From Elusimicrobiota bacterium (GTDB lineage Bacteria; Elusimicrobiota; Elusimicrobia; FEN-1173), in the NCBI GenBank assembly GCA_016714745.1, contig JADKCG010000008.1, forward strand, positions 65,509 through 129,508: a DNA stretch of 64,000 nt, read 5' to 3'. Below the pieces are notes generated by a model, which was not told the origin of the DNA, did not search any database, and saw nothing but the letters and a program-made list of their open reading frames with translations. Within the stretch, counting starts at the first letter, position 1. Every line of letters begins with the position of its first letter. The translations under genes were made by a program, and so were the position numbers. This document shows positions 35,812 through 44,900 of the stretch, one piece after another.

Positions 35812-36549
35812 ATGAGGGAAATCTCGAACGTCCGGCAGGCGCAGATCGGTGTGTGGGTGAGCGTGTGGGCGGGGGCGACCTTGTTTGCCACCTGGGTGTT
35901 CGCCCACCGTTTCCCCTGGGGAGGCGGCGTTGCCCATGCAGGCACGTTCATTTTCTTTTGGTTTGTCTTTGGGGTGGCGGGGTATCGCTCGATATTGGCC
36001 CTGGTTCCGCTTCGTCCCGGAGATATGAACCCGGGGTCCCAGGAGGAATGGGTATTCCAAGTCATCCATCTTCCTTTTAATTTCTTTCTCTTCGACCCGG
36101 TGGTTCGCTCTGGCCTTCTTCCGACCTGCTTCTCCGCAGTGGTCTACCGATTGTTCGGGGCGCGGCTCGGAAAAAATACCTATCCGGGTCACAGTACCCT
36201 CTTCGATCCCCTCTTTGTGGAAATCGGCGATTCGGTCAGCTTGGGGCATCAGGCCACGCTCGTGCCCCATGTCATGGAGGGGGAGAGAATGGGTTGTTTC
36301 CCCATTCAAATTGAGGACGGGGTGACCATCGGGGTGAACGCCGTGATCTTGGCCGGCGTGACGATCGGAAAAGGCGCGGTGGTGGCGGCGGGGGCCGTGG
36401 TCCACAAATTTACCTGCATCGGCCCCAACGAGATTTGGGCGGGTCTGCCGGCTCGGCGCATCGGGACAGTGAATGGGCCTTCCGGCCTACCCGCGGGCAT
36501 GGACCGTCCTCTTCCATCGAAAGACGAATCGGTCGGGGTCTCCCGATGA
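35812..36549 (+). CDS. Membrane-linked hexapeptide-repeat (left-handed beta-helix) acyltransferase
   Basis: About 245 residues from the ATG at 35812, preceded by AAGGAGG. Two hydrophobic helices (about residues 10-32 and 40-62) are followed by a short cytoplasmic part and a left-handed beta-helix of hexapeptide repeats (GARLGKNTYPG, FVEIGDSVSLGHQAT, IEDGVTIGVNAVI, LAGVTIGKGAVVAAGAVV), the fold of O-acetyl and related acyltransferases; the end NEIWAGLPARRIG is typical too. The acceptor is probably an envelope glycan or lipid, given the overlapping glycosyltransferase gene. A longer frame from 35455 is not supported by a ribosome site. Confidence 0.8.
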   Translation: MREISNVRQAQIGVWVSVWAGATLFATWVFAHRFPWGGGVAHAGTFIFFWFVFGVAGYRSILALVPLRPGDMNPGSQEEWVFQVIHLPFNFFLFDPVVRSGLLPTCFSAVVYRLFGARLGKNTYPGHSTLFDPLFVEIGDSVSLGHQATLVPHVMEGERMGCFPIQIEDGVTIGVNAVILAGVTIGKGAVVAAGAVVHKFTCIGPNEIWAGLPARRIGTVNGPSGLPAGMDRPLPSKDESVGVSR

Positions 36550-37868
36550 TCACCCAGGGACAGATCCGGGATGTTTTGGGACCAGGTTCCCGCCGGGAAG
36601 ACAGCGCCCTCGCCAAAAAAAAGGTTCTGTTCATGCCCGTTTCCATGTCCATGGCCCACGTCGGGCGACTCGTCCGGCTGGCCCAATCGCTTTCTCTGAA
36701 CACCTACGACATCACTTTCGCCCTGGAGGAACGGGACCACCGGTTCATCCCAGCCCTCTTTCATCCTCGATGCGCCACCTCCCTCACTCCGGAGGAATGC
36801 CGCCGACGGCTTGAGCAAGGGCGATCTTTAATCGACGCGTCTCTGCTTCGCCGACAAGTGGAGGAGGATCTGGCTCTCCTGCGGGAGCTCCGCCCGGACT
36901 TGGTGGTGGGGGATTTCCGATTGTCTTTGGGCATCAGCGCCCCTCTGGCGGGCGTCCCCCACATGAACGTTGTGAACGCGCACTGGAGCCCCTGGTCCCG
37001 GGAAGTTTTTCACCTGCCCGCCCCGCCGGAGGCGGCGCCTTTTAAGTGGCTGGGGTTCCGCGCCGGGAAAAAATTGGCCGATGCCCTTCTGCCCGTGGGT
37101 TTCGCCCTTCACGGTCGGCCATTTAATCAGGTTCGCCAGGAATACGGCCTCCCGGCCCTGCCCCAGGACGTGCGTGGAATTTACACGGCCGGAGACCATA
37201 CCGCCTACGCCGATCTTCCGGAAATGGTCCCCACCCCCGGCGCCCCGGCCTCCCATCGGCACATCGGTCCCGTGCTCTGGGAACCGACGGTTTCTCTCCC
37301 CCCCTGGTGGGGGGAACTGCCGGAAAACAAACCGCTCGTCTATGTGTCCGCCGGTTCCACCGGCCGGACCGATTTCCTTCCCGGCGTTCTTGCGGCTTTG
37401 GCTGAACGGCCGGTCGTGGTCGCCGTCGCGACTTCTGGGCGAGGGTCGGTTGCGCCTGTCCCCGGTCGGGTATTTGTGGCGGAGTATCTTCCCGGCCTGG
37501 CGCTCTGTCGACGGGCGAGTTTGGTGATCAACAACGGCGGCGCCGGCGGGGTTTATCAGGCTCTGACGGCCGGGGTCCCCGTCTTGGGGATCGCCGCCAA
37601 CCTCGACCAATGCATGGTCATGAAACCCGTGGAACGGGCGGGCGCGGGCCGATTGGTGTTGGCGGGAGAGGCCGACAGCACCCCCTGGGTCAAGGTGGTG
37701 GGGGGACTTCTGGGATCCCTCCCGGCACGGGCGGCGGCCAAGTCGTTCTCCCGGCTTCTCTCGTCGCGGTCAGCGGGGGACGTTTTCGCCAAATGGGTGG
37801 GCCAGATCCTTGGGAAGGCCGCCTCGGTGAACGAAGTGAAAAATCACAAGACGGTGGTGGGAAGATGA
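36546..37868 (+). CDS. Glycosyltransferase, GT1/MGT type
   Basis: Cytoplasmic glycosyltransferase of 440 residues. The N-terminal half has MSMAHVGRLVRLAQSL and LRPDLVVGDFRLSLGISAPLAG; the C-terminal half has LVYVSAGSTGRT, the donor-binding stretch VINNGGAGGVYQALTAGVPVLGI and an acidic residue pair nearby, as in GT-B enzymes related to UDP-glucuronosyl and macrolide glycosyltransferases. Its ATG overlaps the stop of the acyltransferase gene (ATGA), so the two are likely translated together and act on the same molecule. Donor and acceptor are unknown; a glycolipid is plausible. Confidence 0.82.
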   Translation: MITQGQIRDVLGPGSRREDSALAKKKVLFMPVSMSMAHVGRLVRLAQSLSLNTYDITFALEERDHRFIPALFHPRCATSLTPEECRRRLEQGRSLIDASLLRRQVEEDLALLRELRPDLVVGDFRLSLGISAPLAGVPHMNVVNAHWSPWSREVFHLPAPPEAAPFKWLGFRAGKKLADALLPVGFALHGRPFNQVRQEYGLPALPQDVRGIYTAGDHTAYADLPEMVPTPGAPASHRHIGPVLWEPTVSLPPWWGELPENKPLVYVSAGSTGRTDFLPGVLAALAERPVVVAVATSGRGSVAPVPGRVFVAEYLPGLALCRRASLVINNGGAGGVYQALTAGVPVLGIAANLDQCMVMKPVERAGAGRLVLAGEADSTPWVKVVGGLLGSLPARAAAKSFSRLLSSRSAGDVFAKWVGQILGKAASVNEVKNHKTVVGR

Positions 37869-37941
37869 ATGAGACGATAAAGTTTTCTCATCCACCAACG
37901 TTGAACCTCAGCGCCCATTGGGTGGGGGATTTAAACAAAAA

Positions 37942-38020
37942 GTTTCCCAAATGTCACACAAAAGCAACGGGGGTGTTTCGTCTGTCCATTACAATGGTGT
38001 TGGAAAGGAAGTCCACTGGC
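37942..38020 (+). promoter_or_regulatory. Shared upstream element (copy 2) before small genes and the PEP-CTERM-type acyltransferase
   Basis: Second copy of the element at 35670-35748, with TACAAT as candidate -10 box. It begins about 70 bases behind the glycosyltransferase stop and precedes two small frames and an acyltransferase gene. Similar DNA ahead of two adjacent envelope loci suggests common regulation or a local duplication of the promoter region. Confidence 0.55.
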
Positions 38021-38056
38021 ACCGTGGTAGACGGGTTGGCAAAAGGGAGAAACTCA

Positions 38057-38203
38057 ATGAGCGTCGATAGTGTGGATTGGATTTTCAGAAAATTGTGTCT
38101 GATTGAAACATTGGGATCGATCATTTTCCCGAATTCTATCAACGATAGATACGCTCGCACCGGAGCATCTTGGTTAAAAGGAGTCGATCATGAAATTATG
38201 TGA
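38057..38203 (+). CDS. Possible small protein (48 aa), unknown
   Basis: A short frame starting at the ATG at 38057 with GGGAG eight bases before it, ending at 38203 inside the next small gene. The product (MSVDSVDWIFRKLCLIETLG and on) has no recognised family. Base use differs from the neighbours (more AT-rich). It could equally be leader RNA between the shared promoter element and the downstream genes. Confidence 0.25.
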   Translation: MSVDSVDWIFRKLCLIETLGSIIFPNSINDRYARTGASWLKGVDHEIM

Positions 38204-38390
38204 GATCTCTTGTCAGAAGACCGAACATTCATCGGGTTACCGCGTCGCTGAGATGGCAATCGTTTACAAACGGATTCTTGGCCTCTCCGATCGAGGACAG
38301 GGCCATTCCATGATTCAATGGCCCGTGGATCCACCCGCGGATTTCGCGTGGACCTCCGGCGACGGCCGTCGGCTCGGCTCGTGGGAGTAG
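38190..38390 (+). CDS. Small protein of unknown function (66 aa)
   Basis: Starts at the ATG at 38190 behind AAAAGGAG with good spacing and ends 47 bases before the acyltransferase start. The product begins MKLCEISCQKTEHSSGYRVA and has no recognisable domain, signal peptide or membrane helix. The strong ribosome site is the main argument for a real gene. Confidence 0.45.
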   Translation: MKLCEISCQKTEHSSGYRVAEMAIVYKRILGLSDRGQGHSMIQWPVDPPADFAWTSGDGRRLGSWE

Positions 38391-38437
38391 GGGTCGGCCG
38401 CAAAGGAACAATCTGCGTAAAGGAAAAGGAGGCTCCC

Positions 38438-39172
38438 ATGTTCCAATACGGAAATGTTCGATTCCAGATCGCCAACACCGAAGAGCTTGTTCGTGCCACC
38501 CAGCGACTCCGTTACCGCGTCTTTGTTGAGGAATTCGGATGGGAAAAACCAGAAGACCATCCGGAAGGAATTGAAACAGACGCTTTTGACCCCTATTCCA
38601 TTCACGCCGCGGCCTCCGACGACAGCGGCGCTTTGATCGGAACAGCGCGGATGGTGTTGAATTCTCCCCAGGGCCTTCCGATCTTCCGACTCTTGGAGAA
38701 CTTTGACGGGTTCAACCCAAATTCCAAAACGGTCGCGGAATTCTCTCGGTTGTGCGTCCACCCGGATTTCCAAAGGCGCGCTCCAGTGGACCCCCACCGC
38801 GATCTTGCGGGAAATTACCGGTTCCCCGGCGCCCGCGCGGACACCACGCCCAGCCAAGACGCCCGAATGGTCTCCGTTGTTACCCACGGCCTTATCTTCA
38901 TCCTTCACCAGGCCGGCATCCAGTTAAGGCTCACCCATTGGCTCATGATTTCTGAGAAAAAACTATGGATCTTCCTGCGGCGGCGCGGAATTCTTTTCCG
39001 CCCCGCGGGCAAACCCGTCGATTATCACGGCATCCGGATCCCCTACATCGCTCGACCCGACGAAATCTCCCACGGGTTGGCTAAACTTCATTGGGAAACC
39101 CGCCAATCCATACATCAAGAAGTCGCTGAACACCGGGAAATTGAACGCGAACTGGTGAGCTCTGGCAGATGA
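38438..39172 (+). CDS. PEP-CTERM/exosortase-associated acyltransferase (GNAT-like)
   Basis: About 244 residues from the ATG at 38438, behind AAGGAGG. The N-terminal half has TQRLRYRVFVEEFGWEKPED, the pattern of the acyltransferase family that accompanies exosortase systems and that resembles acyl-homoserine-lactone synthases; ALIGTARMVLN and VAEFSRLCVHPDFQRR follow, and the end has LTHWLMISEKKLWIFL and GKPVDYHGIRIPYI, also typical. No exosortase or PEP-CTERM protein is in the window, so it acts with genes elsewhere or has another role, such as acylating a glycan or making a signal. It is followed by a MITE-like element. Confidence 0.75.
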   Translation: MFQYGNVRFQIANTEELVRATQRLRYRVFVEEFGWEKPEDHPEGIETDAFDPYSIHAAASDDSGALIGTARMVLNSPQGLPIFRLLENFDGFNPNSKTVAEFSRLCVHPDFQRRAPVDPHRDLAGNYRFPGARADTTPSQDARMVSVVTHGLIFILHQAGIQLRLTHWLMISEKKLWIFLRRRGILFRPAGKPVDYHGIRIPYIARPDEISHGLAKLHWETRQSIHQEVAEHREIERELVSSGR

Positions 39173-39207
39173 ATAACGGGACGTTCTCAGTTTACTGATA
39201 ACTATAA

Positions 39208-39516
39208 AGGGGACGTTGCTTATTTAGTGTTATTACGGAAGAGAGGCTGGATTGCACGTCCAGCGCGGTTGGATAGGCGGGCACACTCCATCACAGTATA
39301 GGGAGGGGAATCGTCCGAAATATTTTTTCCCCGCATGAAGCGGCTCGCAAGAAATTTCTTGAGTGGTCTGATGTCCCATGTGACAAGAAACAGAGATCAA
39401 TATCGGGTTGAAGCCAGCTCTCTTTTCCCAGGTTCTCGTTACGGAACCCCGCGCGCCTAAAAAGAAAGGATTTCCCAAACAAAATCAACAATAACACTAA
39501 ATAAGCAACGTCCCCT
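39208..39516 (+). mobile_element. MITE-like element with terminal inverted repeats (copy 3)
   Basis: A 309-base unit with the same inverted ends as 29260-29571 (AGGGGACGTTGCTTATTTAG and its reverse complement). The inner part again carries a broken start of a REP-associated transposase (GTLHHSIGRGIVRNIFSP, frame-shifted relative to its ATG region, which is itself lost). About 75-80 percent identical to copy 2 by eye. It lies between the PEP-CTERM-type acyltransferase and nrdR. A 68-residue minus-strand frame is kept in both full copies but is probably chance. Confidence 0.75.
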
Positions 39517-39738
39517 ATTTCTTGTTTGGCTCGCCCTCAACAAATGATCGAACCGGGGTTTCCATCGAATCTCTCTCATGCGCGCGGTTTACATTCTTTT
39601 GAGGGGAGAATCAAAAAAAAACAATCCCGCGCAAGCCCCTGTTTTCCTTCGATGTCCAACGGTAAAATAGTCCCTTTAAAATTTACATGTCTTTTTTTCC
39701 GCCGAGAAATGGTCTTTTTAAGACGATAAAAGAATCTC

Positions 39739-39772
39739 TTGACACCCACCAGGGATGGTGGTGTAAGATACG
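39739..39772 (+). promoter_or_regulatory. Possible nrdR promoter with operator-like palindrome
   Basis: TTGACA (39739-39744) is followed by CCCACCAGGGATGGTGGTG, in which CCACC and GGTGG are inverted, then TAAGAT. The palindrome fills the spacer between the two promoter boxes, where a repressor would block RNA polymerase. The nrdR start is 100 bases away; the intervening leader contains further pairing segments (GTGGTA/TACCAC near 39822-39852). The rest of 39517-39738 shows nothing I can assign. It does not match the known NrdR box. Confidence 0.4.
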
Positions 39773-39872
39773 CCCCTCTACAACCCCTGGGCCCGGGTGT
39801 TCAGCGGCCTGTTTCAAGATGTGGTATTATTCTGGGAGGGAGACTACCACCTGTGGTGTTTTAGACCTTTCT

Positions 39873-40466
39873 ATGCGATGCCCAACCTGTGACCATCCTG
39901 ACGATCGCGTCCTTGACAGCCGACCCCTTGAGTCGGCCGCTGTCATTCGACGTCGGCGCGCGTGCCTGCACTGCGGCAAGCGGTTCACCACCTATGAGCG
40001 GGTGGAGTCCACGCCGCTTTTGGTGGTCAAGCGGAACAACCAGCGGGAACCTTTCAACCGGGACAAGATGCGGGAGGGGATCCAGCGGGCATGCCAGAAA
40101 CGGCCCATAACGCCGGGCATGATAGAAAAGCTGGTGGCCGAGGTGGAATACAGTCTTCACGAAGATTTTGTTTTGGAAGTCCCGTCCGTTGAGATCGGCC
40201 AGCGGATCTTAAAGCGTTTGTACGATTTGGACGCTGTCGCCTATGTGCGGTTCGCGTCCGTTTACCGGTCTTTCAGCAACGTGGACGATTTTATGGCCGA
40301 GCTTCGCCGGGTGAAAGGGGCCCACCAAAGCCGTGTCCGTCTCAGCCAAAAGATCAACACCCCTGCCCTCTCAAACGGCGTGGGGCATTTTGACTCTAAT
40401 TTTATATCCAATTGTAAAGCAGATCTCGTCCCAACCATCGGGACGGACCAGCTGGCCAAAGTTTAA
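39873..40466 (+). CDS. nrdR: Transcriptional repressor NrdR
   Basis: Repressor of ribonucleotide reductase genes that senses ATP/dATP. The 197-residue protein has the N-terminal zinc ribbon (MRCPTCDHPDDRVLDSR, CLHCGKRFTTYERVE) and the ATP-cone domain (LLVVKRNNQREPFNRDKMREG, split here for length, then LYDLDAVAYVRFASVYRSF). It is about 40 residues longer than usual at the C-terminus, with a polar tail of unknown role. The start at 39873 opens with the canonical MRCP; no clear ribosome site is seen. The next gene is the reductase itself, a classic arrangement. Cysteine positions 3, 6, 31 and 34 are intact. Confidence 0.94.
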   Translation: MRCPTCDHPDDRVLDSRPLESAAVIRRRRACLHCGKRFTTYERVESTPLLVVKRNNQREPFNRDKMREGIQRACQKRPITPGMIEKLVAEVEYSLHEDFVLEVPSVEIGQRILKRLYDLDAVAYVRFASVYRSFSNVDDFMAELRRVKGAHQSRVRLSQKINTPALSNGVGHFDSNFISNCKADLVPTIGTDQLAKV

Positions 40467-40498
40467 CTATGTCTGTCATTGATGAGAGAGGTAATCCC

Positions 40499-43400
40499 AT
40501 GAATCCCGTTGAAACGCCCATCCGAAGCAACAGTAATGGTTCCACCACGCCCACAGGGTTATCTGCCCTTGCCTCCGGGAACAGCCGGTCATTGCCCACG
40601 ACCGCCCGTCCCCCCATGCGCCTTACGGAGAACCAGCGAAAAGTGATCACAGACAAGTATCTTCGAAATGATCCGTCCCCGGAAGTGTGGTTGGACCGCG
40701 TGGCCGCGAACATTGCCTTGGGCGAACTTTTGCACGCGCCGGAAGCGGACGGTTGGCATTTGTGGGACGGGGTGAAACGCCGCGTGGTGGATGTTCCGAC
40801 GCGAAAATCCCAAAAATCCCGCATGAACCTGCTTCACGCGGGGATTGTGGCCTCCGATGAGCGGGACAAAAATTTTGCCGTTTTTTTGGGGAATTTGAAA
40901 CGGGCCGCCGCCGAAATCCCGGAAGCCAAACAGTTGGCGGAAGAGTGGCGGGATCAGTTTTACGGGATGCTGTCCCGTTTTGATTTCTTACCGAACTCGC
41001 CAACGCTCATGAACGCGGGCCGCGAACTTCAACAGCTGTCGGCGTGCTATGTGCTTCCGATCCCCGATTCCATGGAAGGGATCGCCGACGCGCTGAAATC
41101 CCAGGCCTTGATCCACAAGTCCGGCGGGGGAACCGGTTTCTCGTTCCAACGGGTCCGCCCCTCGGGGGACAACGTGAAATCCACCAAAGGCACCGCGTCG
41201 GGCGCGCTCAGTTTCATGCAGATTTTTGACAAAATGACCGACGTGGTGAAACAAGGCGGCACCCGTCGCGGGGCCAACATGGGCATCCTCCCCTACTGGC
41301 ACCCGGAGATCGAAGCTTTCATCGACATGAAAACGAAACCTGGCGTGATGGAAAACTTCAACGTCTCCGTCACAGTCGATGGGAAGTTCATGGAAGCCGC
41401 GGAGAAAGGGGAGGAATACGATCTCCTGAACCCCCGCACCATGCAACCCACGGGCCAACGCTTAAACGCCCGCACCATTTTTAACAAGATGATCGACGGC
41501 GCCTGGCGGTCTGGCGATCCCGGCATCATTTTCATCGACCGCATCAACAACAGCCCGTCCAACCCCACCCCGCACCTGGGCCAAATCGAAAGCACGAACC
41601 CGTGTTTCTCGGGGGCCATGCGATTGGCCACAGACCGGGGGTTGCTGACATTTGAAGAACTTCACATTGATCAAGCGGCCATCGGGGTGTCGACGGACAA
41701 TCGAGTGCAGGCCCTCCGTCAAGAGTCTCGGGAAGGCGCGGTGGCGGTGGCTCACGAAGTGAAAACAGGGGTCACGGTCCGCCCGGCGGTCCCGGTGTTC
41801 AAAACCCGTCGAAACTGGCCTGTATACACCCTCGAGACCCAGCATGGGTTTCAGGTGGTGGCGACGGACGACCACAAGTTTTTCACGCCCGAGGGCCTCG
41901 TGCCCATGAAAGATCTCAAACCCGGAGACTCGGTGTTGATTCAGTCGGGTCAGGGGGTGTGGTCGAAAGAATTCGCGTTGCCGCCCTTTTTCCCAGACAA
42001 CAAATTGGCGGCTCGCTTGTCCCGTGGGGAATGCCGGTTGCCGAAACGGTGGTCGGAAGAGCTCGGCCAGCTGTTGGGCTGGGTTGTGGGAGATGGGTGG
42101 GTCAGCCAAGAGACGCCCGCCGGTCGCACGGTTCCCAACTACACTGTGGGAATGACCTTTGGCGGCGAGGAGAAAAAAACGTTGGCGCCGAGGTTCCAGG
42201 CGTTGATCAAAGAATGGACGGGACTGGAAGGGTCTGCCATTGAACGGAACGGCGTTTTGTCCCTGTATTACAAGTCGAGCCTGTATTACTTCTTGCGCAC
42301 TTTAGGCATGGGGGAACAGGACGGATTGAAGAAGGAAGTGCCCGAGTCCTTGTGGCGAGCGCCGCGGGAAGCGGTGGTGGGATTTTTGCGAGCGTTGTTC
42401 ACCGCGGACGGCACCGTCAATCGGTCTTTTGTGAAAGGGGCCTGCACTGTTCGGTTGGCCAACAGTTCGCGCGCGCTCCTGCAACAGGTTCAGTTGATGT
42501 TGTTGAACGAAAACATCGTGGCGAAACTCTACCTTCGTCGTTCCAAATCCCAACGGTGGATGCCGGATTCCCAGCGTGAACCGAAACTCTACGATTGCGC
42601 GCCCCAGTTTGAGCTTGTGATCGATGGGGAAAGCCGCGATCGGTTTTTGGCGGAAATCGGGTTCCTCCTGGGATCCAAACAGCAGAAAGCCATGGGGTGG
42701 TTGGCGGGGAAGAAGCGCCGGAGCAACGCCGAGTCTTTTGTGGACAAGGTCGTCTCTGTCGTTTCTTCGGGCACGCGGGACGTGTACTGCACCACGGAAC
42801 CCGAAACCCATTCGCTGATCGCCAACGGGTTTGTGACGGCGAACTGCGGAGAACAGCCGCTCTTGCCCAACGAGCCGTGTAATCTAGGTTCCATCAATCT
42901 CTCCAACTTTGTCGACGGAGAAGTAGGGCAGGGGAAAATGAATTGGGAGCGGTTGGGTAAAACTGTGGCGCTCGCCGTGCGGTTTTTGGACGACGTCATT
43001 GAGGTGAACAACTATCCGCTCGCTCCGATCGAAGAGTTGTCCAAAGGCAATCGGCGCATTGGGCTGGGTGTGATGGGGTGGGCCGAAGCTTTGGTGAAGA
43101 TGGGGATTCCCTACGATTCCGATGAATCGCTGAAGGCCGCGTCGGACGTGATGGGGTTCGTCAACAGTAAAGCCCTGGACGCTTCTGAGGGATTGGCCGA
43201 AGAGCGGGGCATGTTCCCGAACTGGAAAGGCTCCATTTTTGATCCGGAGAGCCCCCATTTCCGCGGGGAAGAACGCCACCCGCGCCATTGCGCCCGCACC
43301 ACCATCGCCCCCACCGGGACGATCGGCCTCACCGCTGGTCTGCAGGGCGCTGGCATCGAACCCTACTTCGCCATCACCTATACCCGCTACAACGCGAAAG

Positions 43401-44338
43401 CGCTGGAGGCTTTGAAGAAAGGCGAGAAACCCGCGGACAGCGATGTGTTCTTTGAAGTTAATCCGTTGTTTCGTGAAGTGGCGCGGAAGAATAATTATTT
43501 TGGCCTTTCCGAAACCGACCTTTGGAAAAAGATCGAAGCCAATCATAAGTCGGTTCGTGGAATCAAAGAAATCCCGGAAAAGTTCCAAAAACTTTTCGCC
43601 ACGTCCCACGATGTGGCGATCCCGTTCCATGTGCAGATTCAGGCGGCGTTTCAAACCCACACGGACAACGCGGTGTCGAAAACCATCAACATGCCCAGCA
43701 CCGCCACGCGCGACGACGTGCGGGACGCCTATCGTCAAGCGTACGAACAGGGATGCAAAGGCATCACGATTTACCGAGACGGGTCCAAAAGCCAGCAGGT
43801 CTTGAACCTGGGCGCCGCCGGTGCTCCCGAAAAACCGAAGGCCCGGGACGCTTCTCGTGGCATGTCCTCGGAGTATTACGAGATTCGAACCGGTCACGGC
43901 GGGTTGCATGTCCACATCGATTATGATGAGACGGGGCCGTACCGGCTCTTCACAAGCCTTTCTCCGCTCGGGACCGATATTTCGGGGCTGACCTCGGTGG
44001 TGGGCATTATGATCTCCAAATATCTGGAAACCGGCGGGGACCCCAAACGGATTCTTAAACATTTGAACTCCGTCAAAGGCGACCGGCCCTTTGGGTTCGG
44101 CGCCCAGCGGGTGGACTCGATCCCCCACGCTATTGCCATTGCGCTCCGCACCCATCTGCAAAAACACGGGAAGATGGAAGCGCCGGCCACGGCGGTCTCC
44201 GAGAGCAAAGGCGGGTTGGAACTGTGGGACCGCTCCTCGGCTCTCTATTGCCCGGACTGTTTCTCCGCCAACGTGGCCCAGCAAAGCGGTTGCACGGGCG
44301 TCACCTGCTTCGATTGCGGCCATTCGGAGTGTTCCTGA
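40499..44338 (+). CDS. nrdJ: Adenosylcobalamin-dependent ribonucleotide reductase (class II) with intein
   Basis: Makes deoxyribonucleotides using vitamin B12, so oxygen is not needed. About 1279 codons: a host protein of about 865 residues interrupted by a 414-residue intein (41603-42844). Host motifs include [44 protein letters not shown], the active-site loop [21 protein letters not shown] (slash marks the intein) and [19 protein letters not shown]. The C-terminus has a Cys-rich tail ([27 protein letters not shown]) as in NrdJ-Z enzymes. I choose the ATG at 40499 (GAGAGG upstream) over 40469. No NrdB follows, fitting class II. The long motif is given in two parts around the insertion. Confidence 0.93.
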   Translation: MNPVETPIRSNSNGSTTPTGLSALASGNSRSLPTTARPPMRLTENQRKVITDKYLRNDPSPEVWLDRVAANIALGELLHAPEADGWHLWDGVKRRVVDVPTRKSQKSRMNLLHAGIVASDERDKNFAVFLGNLKRAAAEIPEAKQLAEEWRDQFYGMLSRFDFLPNSPTLMNAGRELQQLSACYVLPIPDSMEGIADALKSQALIHKSGGGTGFSFQRVRPSGDNVKSTKGTASGALSFMQIFDKMTDVVKQGGTRRGANMGILPYWHPEIEAFIDMKTKPGVMENFNVSVTVDGKFMEAAEKGEEYDLLNPRTMQPTGQRLNARTIFNKMIDGAWRSGDPGIIFIDRINNSPSNPTPHLGQIESTNPCFSGAMRLATDRGLLTFEELHIDQAAIGVSTDNRVQALRQESREGAVAVAHEVKTGVTVRPAVPVFKTRRNWPVYTLETQHGFQVVATDDHKFFTPEGLVPMKDLKPGDSVLIQSGQGVWSKEFALPPFFPDNKLAARLSRGECRLPKRWSEELGQLLGWVVGDGWVSQETPAGRTVPNYTVGMTFGGEEKKTLAPRFQALIKEWTGLEGSAIERNGVLSLYYKSSLYYFLRTLGMGEQDGLKKEVPESLWRAPREAVVGFLRALFTADGTVNRSFVKGACTVRLANSSRALLQQVQLMLLNENIVAKLYLRRSKSQRWMPDSQREPKLYDCAPQFELVIDGESRDRFLAEIGFLLGSKQQKAMGWLAGKKRRSNAESFVDKVVSVVSSGTRDVYCTTEPETHSLIANGFVTANCGEQPLLPNEPCNLGSINLSNFVDGEVGQGKMNWERLGKTVALAVRFLDDVIEVNNYPLAPIEELSKGNRRIGLGVMGWAEALVKMGIPYDSDESLKAASDVMGFVNSKALDASEGLAEERGMFPNWKGSIFDPESPHFRGEERHPRHCARTTIAPTGTIGLTAGLQGAGIEPYFAITYTRYNAKALEALKKGEKPADSDVFFEVNPLFREVARKNNYFGLSETDLWKKIEANHKSVRGIKEIPEKFQKLFATSHDVAIPFHVQIQAAFQTHTDNAVSKTINMPSTATRDDVRDAYRQAYEQGCKGITIYRDGSKSQQVLNLGAAGAPEKPKARDASRGMSSEYYEIRTGHGGLHVHIDYDETGPYRLFTSLSPLGTDISGLTSVVGIMISKYLETGGDPKRILKHLNSVKGDRPFGFGAQRVDSIPHAIAIALRTHLQKHGKMEAPATAVSESKGGLELWDRSSALYCPDCFSANVAQQSGCTGVTCFDCGHSECS
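41603..42844 (+). other. Intein with LAGLIDADG endonuclease domain inside nrdJ
   Basis: A protein-splicing element of 414 residues inserted before the cysteine of the reductase loop CGEQPLL. Block A starts with Cys1 ([20 protein letters not shown]), block B has the TxxH motif in [15 protein letters not shown], two endonuclease motifs read [11 protein letters not shown] and [12 protein letters not shown], block F is [13 protein letters not shown] and the last residue is Asn, followed by Cys. The usual histidine before the final Asn is replaced by Ala, which occurs in some active inteins. Removing it rejoins a normal reductase frame, so splicing is needed for function. Confidence 0.92.
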
Positions 44339-44342
44339 TTCC

Positions 44343-44900
44343 ATGGCTGTAAAATCCGATCGTTGGATTCGTCAAATGGCGTTGGAGCGCCGCATGATCG
44401 AGCCCTTCGTGGAAGCTCAAAAACGCGAAGGCGTGATCTCCTACGGGCTCTCCAGTTACGGGTATGACATGCGCGTGGGCGACCGGTTCAAGGTGGCCCA
44501 GGTGGGGTCAGGAAGCGTGATGGATCCCAAGCGGGCGGCTCCGGAGGCGTTCATCGATGTTCAAACCGACACCTTCGTGGAAATTCCGCCCCACGGCATC
44601 GCGCTCGGTCAATCGGTGGAATATTTCCGAATTCCCCGGAACGTCGTCACGATCACGTTCGGAAAAAGCACCTACGCCCGGTGTGGTTTGGTCATCAACA
44701 TCACGCCGTTCGAGCCCGAATGGGAAGGATTTGTGACAATGGAGATTTCAAATACCACACCGTTTCCGGCTCGGGTGTATGCCAACGAAGGGATCGCGCA
44801 GGTCTTGTTTTTGGAATCGGATGAGGTCTGCGAAGTGTCGTACGCCGATCGAAAAGGAAAATACCAAGGCCAATCGGCCATTACCCTGGGAAAATTATGA
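44343..44900 (+). CDS. dcd: dCTP deaminase
   Basis: Converts dCTP to dUTP for thymidylate synthesis (some relatives go directly to dUMP). The 185-residue protein shows the family motifs [13 protein letters not shown], the catalytic stretch [23 protein letters not shown] and the C-terminal [14 protein letters not shown]. It starts four bases behind nrdJ, so deoxynucleotide formation and conversion are co-expressed. It is a mid-length member; bifunctional DCD-DUT activity cannot be judged from sequence alone. Confidence 0.94.
   Translation: MAVKSDRWIRQMALERRMIEPFVEAQKREGVISYGLSSYGYDMRVGDRFKVAQVGSGSVMDPKRAAPEAFIDVQTDTFVEIPPHGIALGQSVEYFRIPRNVVTITFGKSTYARCGLVINITPFEPEWEGFVTMEISNTTPFPARVYANEGIAQVLFLESDEVCEVSYADRKGKYQGQSAITLGKL

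Noticed and set aside
35670..38020. A sigma-54 promoter in the shared upstream element.
   Set aside because: There is no GG-N10-GC pair of the -24/-12 type; only ATGTCAC-type and TACAAT-type blocks are shared.
39233..39497. Minus-strand frames of 68-81 codons conserved in both full MITE-like copies.
   Set aside because: Conservation follows from the copies being related DNA; there is no ribosome site, and the transposase remnant is on the other strand.
39517..39872. Search for a cobalamin riboswitch ahead of nrdR-nrdJ.
   Set aside because: No B12-box-like sequence or multi-helix arrangement is visible, only short pairing segments.
42884..44344. A 486-codon open frame on the minus strand opposite nrdJ.
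   Set aside because: The sense strand encodes an unmistakable ribonucleotide reductase; the antisense frame has no family resemblance and is a by-product of GC-rich codon use.
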